DNA of 43,077 nt from CAYNDL01 sp964396115 (lineage in GTDB: Bacteria > Patescibacteriota > Andersenbacteria > UBA10190 > CAIZMI01), in contig CAYNDL010000002.1 of assembly GCA_964396115.1 (NCBI GenBank), positions 1 to 43,077 on the forward strand, written 5' to 3'. Positions 1 to 7,841 of the stretch are shown one piece after another (within the stretch, counting starts at the first letter, position 1; each line of letters starts with the position of its first letter). The translations under genes were made by a program, and so were the position numbers. The notes beneath the pieces are model-generated. The model did not search any database, was not told the origin of the DNA, and saw nothing but the letters and a program-made list of their open reading frames with translations.

Positions 1-22
1 GTTGTCCCCCACCTTGATTACC

Positions 23-1324
23 TCAGCCCTGGTTTCCGCCGCCGGGATTCTGGCCCTTGTCGTCTTTAAAGGGGTTGGAATTCGGGCTTGGTTTAGGTGA
101 TTGTTTCATGTCATCCTTGTTCTCACCTTTTGGGTCTTTTTTTGGATCGTTTGGTTTCTGTTGGTTTGGTTGGTCTGGACTTGTACAGTTTCCTCCTTTA
201 TTTTTCCAGTCTTTGTATTCTGGTGAGTTTTCCGCTAGAAATTCGAAAGAGCAACTTGTTGGGCCTGTTGAAACGACCTTAACAGGCCTCTTGTTATCAG
301 CGTCACACTGTATTTGCCCAATACCATATATTCCAGGTTGCATAGATGGTCCTGAATCGGATGCTTTGTAAGCGTGAAGCGAGGAACTGAGGGCTTCATC
401 CAGTTGCTTTGTTGATAACGCATTGTTCTTTTTTCCGCTCGACCACAATGGCACAGTTGATGATTGTTCTTTCGCTTTCTTCTCATCAATATCGTAATTA
501 GTCTGTGTTTGCTGGCCAACGTGCTTGATTTTTTCAAATTCAGAAAGTTTTCGGAGGTGCCCAAGGCCTTTGCCATCATTTGCGTTTCTTGCATCAAAAT
601 TTTGATCAAATTCCTCCTCTGTGGCTTTCTTGCCGTTTATATCTTCTTTTCTTTCGCTTTTTCCGTCTTCGTTGGAAAGTGGGTACACATTCGTATTTCC
701 GTACATTGGCTTCTTGCCGTCCTTAAACTCATCATCTTCGCCCGGAGTGACGTGCACGCAAACCCCCTTGGTCTTTGAGGCATTAAGTTTATCTTTTAAT
801 CCGAGTTTATCCGCGATTTGTTGTGCATTATTGTCACCGCTTGTTTTTGAACCATCCTTATTTTTAAGTAAGGGTACATTTCCTTTATTGATTTCGTCAC
901 CAGATATTCCTAATTTCTGCAGTTGCTCTTCAGTCATAGGAACTGCGTACTGCCCTTTCCCGGAAACAACATAGGACTTCGGGACACCGCTGTAGCTGTC
1001 GAACTGTGTCTCGACCAACATAAAGTCGTCATTGTATGCCGCTTGTCGCAAAAGATCGCGCGACATGGCGCTCGGCTGAATATTGGCGGGATAGTTGCTC
1101 GGAGAGCCGTAATAATAATTAAGGACGGTTGTGGACAAGTTTGGGGCTGCCCCGCTTCCCCTATCAACTACCAACACAGGGCTAGAAGGTCTCGTGGAGA
1201 CAGTAGTAGCAGTCCTTAAAAGTGAATTGTTGTTTAATGATGCTAAGGCCAATGAAATAACAGAGACCAGACCGATCGCACCAAGTGCAAGGGTTGGAAG
1301 TTTAATTTCAGATGCTTTTAGCAT
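23..1324 (-). CDS. Secreted or membrane-anchored protein, paralogue of the next gene
   Basis: No known family is recognised. The ATG at 1324 is preferred because it places a hydrophobic segment (LALGAIGLVSVISLALASL, about residues 10-30) right at the N-terminus, as a signal peptide or anchor. The open frame continues upstream to 1393 but would overlap the preceding gene. The ~433-residue protein is mostly hydrophilic and ends in a Pro/Lys/Asn-rich, probably disordered tail. It shares a block with the upstream neighbour: a PSM..Y-hGQ motif, then a Cys-containing strand, then a W-K-GG ending, so the two are probably divergent tandem paralogues. It starts 10 bp after the stop of that gene and is probably co-transcribed. 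An export and surface role is inferred only from the N-terminus and the neighbours. Confidence 0.7.
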   Translation of the reverse strand: MLKASEIKLPTLALGAIGLVSVISLALASLNNNSLLRTATTVSTRPSSPVLVVDRGSGAAPNLSTTVLNYYYGSPSNYPANIQPSAMSRDLLRQAAYNDDFMLVETQFDSYSGVPKSYVVSGKGQYAVPMTEEQLQKLGISGDEINKGNVPLLKNKDGSKTSGDNNAQQIADKLGLKDKLNASKTKGVCVHVTPGEDDEFKDGKKPMYGNTNVYPLSNEDGKSERKEDINGKKATEEEFDQNFDARNANDGKGLGHLRKLSEFEKIKHVGQQTQTNYDIDEKKAKEQSSTVPLWSSGKKNNALSTKQLDEALSSSLHAYKASDSGPSMQPGIYGIGQIQCDADNKRPVKVVSTGPTSCSFEFLAENSPEYKDWKNKGGNCTSPDQPNQQKPNDPKKDPKGENKDDMKQSPKPSPNSNPFKDDKGQNPGGGNQG

Positions 1325-1334
1325 TTCAATAATA

Positions 1335-2804
1335 TTATATATCCGTCGTCGGTGTGCTGTTCCCAGAGAAAACATCAGAGACCATTCTGGCAATCAAGCT
1401 CAAAACAGAATTGAGAACGCTCTCGGGGACGCCTCCTTGAATTGCTTCTTGGAACATTTCGAAAAATTGGCTACTTTTCATCGCTTTTTCCGCCTCGGTA
1501 CATTCACCTTCGTGAAGCACTGTTAGTTGCTTTTCATATTCAGCAACGCAGCGGTTTGCGTATTCTCGCCCATCCTCAGCGCAGACCTCGATATCACTTG
1601 AGCTGCGAGGACAACGGTAAGAATTATTGGACGGATTGTATCCCGGATAAGGAGTCGGAGACGATCCTTGCTGGGGCTGGTTCTGGTTTTGTCCACCCTT
1701 ACCTAAAGCTTGCATCAATTGGGGCAAGATGTTTTTCAGTGCGTCTAAACCACCCCCACTACCACCTCCGCCGTTACCCCCTCCACCGTTACCGCCGCCT
1801 GGACCCCACTGGTTGTTGCCTTGGCCTTTATTATCGCCAAATCCTCCACCCTTTTGCCATTTGTTTATTTCGTCAGGTGAGGCATCGCGGAAAACACAAT
1901 CAGTTTCCACAGTGAAGGGTTTTTTGCTATTAGATTTTTCTGACGGATACATTTGCCCAACGTGGTACATGCTTGGCCGAACGGAAATTTTGCTTTTTTC
2001 GTTAGGCTTGTAAAAACCCGTCTCAAAGTACTCTTTTAGCTGTTCGTTCGTTGTTAGTTTTATTTGGTCTGCCGTAACTTTTCCGCCACTTGCTTTGATA
2101 AGGGACTGGACATGGGATTCCAGGATCGCTGTTTCCTTATTTTTTGGAATCATTATTTGGTCCAACAAATTCATGCCAATAGTCTTTTTTGCCTCTTCGA
2201 GACTTTTATCGTCTTCGTATCCTGCAGGAGCGGATATTTTTCCTCCCGTCCTTGCTGTTTTGTTTGGTTCGGATTCGTTTATAGGGGTTTTGGGCACGTT
2301 CCCGTAGGCATCCTTGTTCTTTGAAGTTTCTGTTGTTACATCTTTCTCGCCCCACATCCCCTTGCCATCTTTATGATGGAGACCCATACCCGGCATAAGC
2401 ACAGGACAAGGACTGGTTTGAGGGAGAACATTCTTCTTCAAAAATTCATTAATCTTTTTTGCGAATTCTTCCGGCTTCATTTTATCTTTCATTCCTCCGA
2501 TTAAACTGTTGTTTTGAGGGTCAGACAGGAGAGGTTCATTTCTTACCTTGTCCTGAATCTTCAGACCTTGTTCCTTTGCCAAATTTAATAAATTTTGATC
2601 GATTCCCTCCGGTAACTTTTCGAAATAACTCAAGGTGTATCCACTCAAGGGTATGGGGATAGTACCTCCACCTTTAGGGATGCTGCCGTTGAATCCTGGA
2701 GGGAAGCATCCTTGAGATCCACATTGTGCCTTAGAAACTAAGGCAAACAAACTGAATATTGCTACAGTGAGAAAGAGTAATATAGATAATTTTATTTTAG
2801 ACAT
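1335..2804 (-). CDS. Secreted protein with C-terminal Kazal-like protease-inhibitor domain
   Basis: 489 residues. The N-terminus is a clear signal peptide (hydrophobic residues 6-22, likely cleaved after SKA). A central region (about 100-330) resembles the downstream paralogue. A glycine/asparagine-rich linker lies near residues 335-355. Residues 398-435 have the Kazal layout: Cys398, the VCAEDGREYANRC segment (compare the family pattern VCGxDGxTYxNxC) and a final GEC at 435. That gives four of the usual six cysteines, as in reduced bacterial Kazal domains. Kazal domains bind serine proteases through the loop before the second cysteine. The specificity residue cannot be judged here. The tail (436-489) is probably helical. 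It lies upstream of the 23-1324 paralogue, 10 bp apart. Confidence 0.75.
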   Translation of the reverse strand: MSKIKLSILLFLTVAIFSLFALVSKAQCGSQGCFPPGFNGSIPKGGGTIPIPLSGYTLSYFEKLPEGIDQNLLNLAKEQGLKIQDKVRNEPLLSDPQNNSLIGGMKDKMKPEEFAKKINEFLKKNVLPQTSPCPVLMPGMGLHHKDGKGMWGEKDVTTETSKNKDAYGNVPKTPINESEPNKTARTGGKISAPAGYEDDKSLEEAKKTIGMNLLDQIMIPKNKETAILESHVQSLIKASGGKVTADQIKLTTNEQLKEYFETGFYKPNEKSKISVRPSMYHVGQMYPSEKSNSKKPFTVETDCVFRDASPDEINKWQKGGGFGDNKGQGNNQWGPGGGNGGGGNGGGGSGGGLDALKNILPQLMQALGKGGQNQNQPQQGSSPTPYPGYNPSNNSYRCPRSSSDIEVCAEDGREYANRCVAEYEKQLTVLHEGECTEAEKAMKSSQFFEMFQEAIQGGVPESVLNSVLSLIARMVSDVFSGNSTPTTDI

Positions 2805-2844
2805 TTTGGTATGGTTTTTATTAGTATATCACGCCCGCGTGGCT

Positions 2845-3408
2845 TCACTGAACATTCACGGGAACACAGATCTCAGGGCTGGATCCTGAAAGGCATAGTT
2901 TGTAATTTCCTTTTGTAGAAAAGAGGAAAATATGGACGGAATTTGGAAGAATAGTCACTTCACTTTTTGCTTGAACGCTGCTGGTGTCTCTAACAATCAC
3001 TTTTTGGCTTTCTGATGTTGCGTTAAAATAATTTACCTTTTCATTTAAGGAAATATTCTGGGAATTCGGCTTAATTACGTATACTCCAGCTTCTTTGTAT
3101 AGAAAGAATGATTTGCTCCCTAATGTATTGTTCAATGAAGTACCACCGGTGCTGTTAGTGCCCCGGCTCCCTGTTTGGGTAGTGTTTATTGTTGCTGGAA
3201 TGGGAACTTGTTCATCAGATGAGCCTGTCTGGGGTGTATTGCCGCCGCTAGTTAATTGGAGCAGTCCCTGAAGGAGAGAGGCGAAAAGTTGTGTCATTAC
3301 TTGTCCAGTACTTCCCGTAGATTGTGCATGGCTGGAATAGGCAAAAAACTGGACGGCTCCAATTAGTGTAAGAATTACGAACGTCGCCGCGATCTTTTTG
3401 CGTTTCAT
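2845..3408 (-). CDS. Small secreted protein, possibly cupredoxin-like fold
   Basis: 187 residues starting with a basic MKRKK segment and a hydrophobic stretch ending in SHAQ, a good signal peptide. Residues ~30-95 are low-complexity Ser/Thr/Gly/Asn. The C-terminal ~90 residues are predicted beta-rich. The pattern of an N-x-SLNEKV strand, then ILPNSVHIFLF, then a GNYKLCL strand recalls cupredoxins, but no complete copper-ligand set is present. If the fold is right, it is probably non-metal. Two cysteines near the end could form a disulfide. It starts 6 bp after the stop of the upstream thrombospondin-repeat gene, so the two are translationally linked. Function is unknown. Confidence 0.65.
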   Translation of the reverse strand: MKRKKIAATFVILTLIGAVQFFAYSSHAQSTGSTGQVMTQLFASLLQGLLQLTSGGNTPQTGSSDEQVPIPATINTTQTGSRGTNSTGGTSLNNTLGSKSFFLYKEAGVYVIKPNSQNISLNEKVNYFNATSESQKVIVRDTSSVQAKSEVTILPNSVHIFLFSTKGNYKLCLSGSSPEICVPVNVQ

Positions 3409-3414
3409 CTGGAA

Positions 3415-4605
3415 TTACTGTTTAGCTAAGTTTTCCAATTCTGCGCGGAGCCTATCCAGCTCCGAGATGTGCGGAGGCAGTCCTTCCTGTAACTCTCGAG
3501 CGGCAAGGTAGGCACGAACAGGATCGCTTTTACCGTAAGTTTGGATTGTTCCCAGATGGTCGTCTATATATTGAGTGATAGCAATAAGTTGTTTTTGGTG
3601 AGGTATGGCGCTTGCTGGGGTGGGCACAGCTTTCAACGCTGTTTGATAATTTTGCAAATCACGTCTGATTGCCGCTATTCCAGACGTATTGCCATTAAAA
3701 GCCTGGAGTAATGCATTCGTGAGTGTAGCGGAATCAAGGAGCGATTGCGGGCTGATTTTATTTATCTGATCGAGATATTCCTTAATATCAGCAGGAGTGT
3801 TGCTTTGTTTTAGTGTCAGTTGGTCAGTGCTTATTACAGGCAAATCAGTATTAAGTTCGGCGTTTGCTAGGGTTTGTTGTATCTGGGTTGGAGTAACTTG
3901 TACTTGCCCTGCTTGGCTTACCGGACGGTCTCCAAGGATCAAGCCGGCGAGTCCCTCAGTATAGTTAGATGAGTTTACGTCTGGCCTCAAGGCATTATTT
4001 GTCTGTTGTGCCACCTTTTCAGGTAGGGCATCGCTTCCGTTGCCGTCACCTTTTACGGTAGGGTCGTAACCGTTTTTGACTTCTTGACCGTCAACAAAAC
4101 TATCACCATCCGTATCCTTATTGAACGGATCCGTTTTCCAACGACACTCCTCGTTGTCTAGTAGCCCATCACCGTCGCTGTCTAGGCGGACACTTCCTGA
4201 TCTTTCAGGGTCATAACCATTTTTAATTTCTTCTCCGTCCTTGTATCCGTCACCGTCCGTGTCTGCCTTATTGGGGTCCGTCTTATATGTCGCTTCAACG
4301 GAATCTGGCAACTCATCCTGATCAGAATCGGCTTGTCCTCCCCACTGTTCCGGACAGATTCCCTTAGATGCAATAGTCAAAGACGATCCGTTATCTGTTG
4401 GTGTTCCTCCGTCATTAGTAAAAAGCTGATCATCTCCGCTACCTGTTTTTTGTCCTGAAAATAAAGGATCTTCGCTGGGAGTTGGCGTTGCTTCGGCAAC
4501 AGGTGTGTTTTTCTGCGATCTCGGCAACATAACCATTAAAACACCGAAAAGGGTGATGCTTATTAAGGCGATTCCCAAAATGATGAATAGTGCTTTTTTA
4601 CTCAT
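3415..4605 (-). CDS. Membrane-anchored protein with thrombospondin type 3 (calcium-binding) repeats
   Basis: 396 residues. Residues 5-27 form a single transmembrane anchor (FIILGIALISITLFGVLMVM), followed by a Pro/Thr/Ser linker. Residues ~85-190 hold repeated Asp-rich loops such as ADTDGDGYKDGEEIKNGYDP and LDSDGDGLLDNEE. These match the D-x-D-x-DG-x-x-D calcium loops of thrombospondin type 3 repeats, which give rigid calcium-stabilised stalks on cell surfaces. The C-terminal ~130 residues are helical and are shared with the next upstream gene (D-I-K-x-YLD, then ALLQAFNGNT). The two are tandem paralogues, 65 bp apart. A surface-display or adhesion role is inferred. Confidence 0.8.
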   Translation of the reverse strand: MSKKALFIILGIALISITLFGVLMVMLPRSQKNTPVAEATPTPSEDPLFSGQKTGSGDDQLFTNDGGTPTDNGSSLTIASKGICPEQWGGQADSDQDELPDSVEATYKTDPNKADTDGDGYKDGEEIKNGYDPERSGSVRLDSDGDGLLDNEECRWKTDPFNKDTDGDSFVDGQEVKNGYDPTVKGDGNGSDALPEKVAQQTNNALRPDVNSSNYTEGLAGLILGDRPVSQAGQVQVTPTQIQQTLANAELNTDLPVISTDQLTLKQSNTPADIKEYLDQINKISPQSLLDSATLTNALLQAFNGNTSGIAAIRRDLQNYQTALKAVPTPASAIPHQKQLIAITQYIDDHLGTIQTYGKSDPVRAYLAARELQEGLPPHISELDRLRAELENLAKQ

Positions 4606-4670
4606 TTTTCTTTGTTTGTATTATTGTAGCACGCTATCCGTTAGAGCGTTCTTATTGAACTGCTGATTTT

Positions 4671-5675
4671 TTATTTAACCATCGCGTTTAGCTTGTTTCG
4701 CTCAGTTTGCAGTTTTTCTAGATATTCTGGAAGAAGGTTTCTCAACTCCAACACAATTGAAAACTGTTTCTGGGCGTCCCCTTTAGCGTCAACGATCGCC
4801 TGTAGTTTCATGTTGACCAGGCGTATTAAAGTCACGAATATTAATTGATGATTTACGGCAGGTTCTGGGGTGGTAATTTTGAGGACAGCCGATTCGTATT
4901 GTTTTAAACGGGTGATTATCTTCTCTAGTGCGGCGGTGTTTCCCTTAAAAGCAGCCATTATAGCTTCTGTAAACTGGTTGCCGCTCGTAAGTTCTGTTGG
5001 ACTATTCTTGTCTACGGCATCCAAATATGTTTTTATCGCAGTCGCACTGCTGTCCTTTGTAATTTTTAATTCACTAACCGAAACAATGCCGGTTGTTCCA
5101 CCACCTATTGGAGTAGATGAAGGTACTGCTGACGGTGTGGGTGTCGTGGACAGACGTGCGCTTCCCGGAACATACGGATCGTAACCATTCTTAACCTCGG
5201 TTCCGTCTTTGTAACCATCACCATCGGTGTCAGGATTGAACGAGTCGGTTTTATAGTTACATTCTTCGTTATCGAATAATTCGTCGTTATCGCTATCTAG
5301 GCGTGCAGAGCCAGGAAGCACTGGATCGTAACCATTCTTAACCTCCTGGCCATCTGAATAGTTATCGCTGTCTGTGTCCGCAACCGTTTGGTTGGATTTA
5401 TAAACGGCCTCGATTTTATCAGGCAGGCCGTCTTTATCGCCATCGGGCAGGTTGGTCCAATTCGCAGGACACACGTCCATATATGAAGTTGCCACAGGAG
5501 ACGGAGTGGTGGTGAAGATCGGATCATCGGTGGGTGCTGAGGGTTCAACACTGGCGTCGGGAGTAGGCGTCACTTCCGTGCCATTTCCTCCTCTGCCTCG
5601 CATAAAAAAGAAAATTATTACCGCTAGCAGTAAAACAATTCCTCCGGCACCGATTAATAAAGTTTTTTTAGACAT
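4671..5675 (-). CDS. Membrane-anchored thrombospondin type 3 repeat protein, paralogue of the previous one
   Basis: 334 residues: an N-terminal anchor (residues 5-25, LLIGAGGIVLLLAVIIFFF), a Pro/Thr linker, a CPANW cysteine motif matching CPEQW in the downstream paralogue, and then two pairs of Asp-rich loops (PDGDKDGLPD, ADTDSDNYSDG, LDSDNDELFDNEEC, PDTDGDGYKDG). A second Pro/Thr/Ser linker and a ~130-residue helical C-terminal domain follow. Domain order is identical to the neighbour, so a tandem duplication is the simplest history. The loop spacing indicates calcium binding outside the membrane. The binding partner is unknown. Confidence 0.8.
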   Translation of the reverse strand: MSKKTLLIGAGGIVLLLAVIIFFFMRGRGGNGTEVTPTPDASVEPSAPTDDPIFTTTPSPVATSYMDVCPANWTNLPDGDKDGLPDKIEAVYKSNQTVADTDSDNYSDGQEVKNGYDPVLPGSARLDSDNDELFDNEECNYKTDSFNPDTDGDGYKDGTEVKNGYDPYVPGSARLSTTPTPSAVPSSTPIGGGTTGIVSVSELKITKDSSATAIKTYLDAVDKNSPTELTSGNQFTEAIMAAFKGNTAALEKIITRLKQYESAVLKITTPEPAVNHQLIFVTLIRLVNMKLQAIVDAKGDAQKQFSIVLELRNLLPEYLEKLQTERNKLNAMVK

Positions 5676-5702
5676 TTGTTGTTTATTTGTTTTTTTATCT
5701 TT

Positions 5703-5993
5703 TTATCGCTTTGGTCCGTACAATTCGTTTAGGCTCTTTTGGATGTCTGCTACCACCTCTTCTTCTTTGGGTGCCATTTTTCCGACTAAACTGTCCCCTG
5801 TATTTTCTTTGCTTGCCGGAGTGCGAACCGGAATAACGATCGGGCTCCGAGTAGTTGTTGGTTGCAAAACCTGGGTGCGCGTCAGATTGGCGTTATTTTT
5901 TTTCATTAGCCAACTTGTGCCAAACAAAACGGCAGCGATCAAAATGCCGATTCCAAAGCCAAGAGCCAAACCAGATGTGCGATTAAGAGACAT
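5703..5993 (-). CDS. Small single-pass membrane protein
   Basis: 96 residues with one transmembrane helix at about residues 8-28 (LALGFGIGILIAAVLFGTSWL), then a basic KKNN segment and a hydrophilic external tail. No family is recognised. It sits between rsmA and the thrombospondin-repeat genes on the same strand, 27 bp upstream of the latter, so it may be co-expressed with the surface block. The compositional pattern (short basic cytoplasmic end, helix, charged tail ending GPKR) makes it a credible gene. Confidence 0.6.
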   Translation of the reverse strand: MSLNRTSGLALGFGIGILIAAVLFGTSWLMKKNNANLTRTQVLQPTTTRSPIVIPVRTPASKENTGDSLVGKMAPKEEEVVADIQKSLNELYGPKR

Positions 5994-6045
5994 TGCTTAC
6001 GTGGTAAATATTCTTACTACTAGGTTAACACAAAAATCACCCGGT

Positions 6046-6915
6046 TTAAATTGTTTTAGTCGAATTAGTTTTTTGGTTTTGTAGAATAGTTAGCCATTCC
6101 TCAATAGAAAGCGTTTGCGCCCTTCTTTGAGGGTCGATTCCTGATCTCTTCAGAATGATAGCGGCATCTTCTCCACTACAGCGCCATAGTGCTTTTAACG
6201 AGTTTTGCAGTGTTTTGCGTTTTTGTGAAAAACCCGCTTTAACCAACGAGAAGAAGCTGTTTAAATCCCCCTCTCTTACCAGGGGTTTCTTTCTTGTGGT
6301 CAGGCGTAAAATTGCGGATTTTACTTTTGGAGGCGGTAGAAATGAATGGGGCTGCACTTCGGGCCCGATTATTTCCGGTTCAGCGTAAACTTGCACAGAA
6401 ACAGCAAGGACACTCATTTCCGGTGGCTTTGCTGAAATCCTTTTTGCAACTTCAGCGTCGATTAGGAAGGTAATATTGTCGGGTCTTGGTTCCCATGAGA
6501 GAACGTGGCGCAACAATTTTGCTGAAATGTTGTAAGGGATATTGCCGATAACGTCATAGTGATCGGGGATATTCTCTTTAAAAATGATTTGAGGGTAGTT
6601 CCTTAAAATGTCACCCGCGATTACTTCGATGTTTGGGGTATCCCTGACCAGTTCTTTCAAAATGGGAATGATACGGCGGTCCAACTCAATGCTATAGACC
6701 TTTGAAGTTAACGGTGCCACCGCCTTTGTTAGGACACCAAGACCCGGACCCACTTCGACAACGGGTTTCTTTGGGCTTAAGTTGCAGGCCTGAACGATGT
6801 TGTCCAGAACCTCTCCATCTACAAGAAAATGTTGCCCAAACCTGTCGAGGGTCGGCAAGAGGTGTTGCGATAAAAATCTCTGTAAATATGTAGGATCTAA
6901 TAATTGGTTGTTCAT
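6046..6915 (-). CDS. rsmA: 16S rRNA dimethyladenosine transferase RsmA (KsgA)
   Basis: Dimethylates the two adjacent adenosines in the 3'-terminal helix of 16S rRNA (A1518/A1519 in E. coli numbering) using S-adenosylmethionine, a late quality step of small-subunit assembly. Visible motifs: GQHFLVD near residue 28, the SAM-binding motif VEVGPGLGVLTKAV (~54-67), YSIELDRR (motif II), AGDILR (motif III) and the catalytic GNIPYNIS (motif IV). The C-terminal helical domain carries the typical F-x-PPPKVKSAI segment. Length (289) is normal. The start overlaps the stop of the upstream G5/RlpA gene in an ATGA arrangement, which supports both the start and translational coupling. Confidence 0.97.
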   Translation of the reverse strand: MNNQLLDPTYLQRFLSQHLLPTLDRFGQHFLVDGEVLDNIVQACNLSPKKPVVEVGPGLGVLTKAVAPLTSKVYSIELDRRIIPILKELVRDTPNIEVIAGDILRNYPQIIFKENIPDHYDVIGNIPYNISAKLLRHVLSWEPRPDNITFLIDAEVAKRISAKPPEMSVLAVSVQVYAEPEIIGPEVQPHSFLPPPKVKSAILRLTTRKKPLVREGDLNSFFSLVKAGFSQKRKTLQNSLKALWRCSGEDAAIILKRSGIDPQRRAQTLSIEEWLTILQNQKTNSTKTI

Positions 6916-7841
6916 TGTAGTTGTTCTACGCGAACGGGCATTGTTCCTGTACTCAGTGGTGCGAGGGCGCGGAAGGCGTCAGCGCTTAAATCCACTACCC
7001 TTCCGTCGACATATGGTCCTCGATCAGCCACCTTTACTATTATAGCCGCTCCTGTTTCAGTGTTTGTAACGCGAAGTTTCGTACCAAAGGGGAGAGTCCT
7101 GTGAGCTGTTGTTTTTGTGTCGGCGTTGTACCAGGAAGCTCTTCCGGTCTCCACGCCCAGGACAACTACTTTTGTTCCACGGATTACGAGTTTTGGTTGT
7201 GCTTCTTGGATAACTTCTTTCTTAACAATTTTGCGGGAAATTTCCTTACCGTTTTCTGAATGTATTTTTACGGTAACAGCGGTAATTTTATTTTGACCTG
7301 GATTGGTAACTTTTTCTTCTCCTAACAGCATGGATTTATCGAACTGAACTTTTACGGGGGCATCCTGTTCCTCTGTTTCAACCCTTGTCTCCTCAGTTAC
7401 CCTGGTAATTTTTATTGTGTCACCTTCGCGTAAAAAAACATCGCGTTCCGGGTTAACAATGTCGATCGTGCTCAAGGGTACGCCACCCTTTTTTAGTGCA
7501 TCGGCCACAGTTGTTCGGTAAATCTGGACAGACTGCTTAATTCCATCACCGATAACAACGCTTACAGTCCTCATTCGGGAAAGAAAAATCTGATTAACTG
7601 CTTTTAGCGGTGTTTCTGGACTGGGTACGATCCAGTCCTGACTGCTCCATTTGATGCCTGCACTATTGAGAGCTTCACCCACATTATTTCCTTGCTTTGG
7701 AATTGTCGTCCAAATTTCGTCTTCATTTAGAAGGAGGGGAATAGGTGTTGGCTGCAATTCTTGTGCATGGAGGAGTGATGCGAAGAGAAAAAAGCCACAC
7801 GATACTGCTACGAGAACGTGTAACTTCTTAAGCGTCTGCAT
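6912..7841 (-). CDS. Exported cell-wall protein with DUF348, G5 and RlpA-like (3D/double-psi barrel) domains
   Basis: 309 residues: a signal peptide (hydrophobic residues 8-24, ending LLHA), ubiquitin-like DUF348 segments (~45-150), a G5 domain (~150-215), and a C-terminal RlpA/expansin-type barrel with GRASWYNAD, LPFGTKLRVTN, VADRGPYVDGRVVDLS. In RlpA and YabE/Rpf-like proteins this barrel binds or cleaves glycan strands, and the conserved catalytic Asp is in the VADRGPY motif. Active peptidoglycan cleavage is likely but not proven. It overlaps the end of pcrA by 14 bp and the start of rsmA by 4 bp. The same grouping of a YabE-like gene with rsmA is seen in Firmicutes. Confidence 0.88.
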   Translation of the reverse strand: MQTLKKLHVLVAVSCGFFLFASLLHAQELQPTPIPLLLNEDEIWTTIPKQGNNVGEALNSAGIKWSSQDWIVPSPETPLKAVNQIFLSRMRTVSVVIGDGIKQSVQIYRTTVADALKKGGVPLSTIDIVNPERDVFLREGDTIKITRVTEETRVETEEQDAPVKVQFDKSMLLGEEKVTNPGQNKITAVTVKIHSENGKEISRKIVKKEVIQEAQPKLVIRGTKVVVLGVETGRASWYNADTKTTAHRTLPFGTKLRVTNTETGAAIIVKVADRGPYVDGRVVDLSADAFRALAPLSTGTMPVRVEQLQ

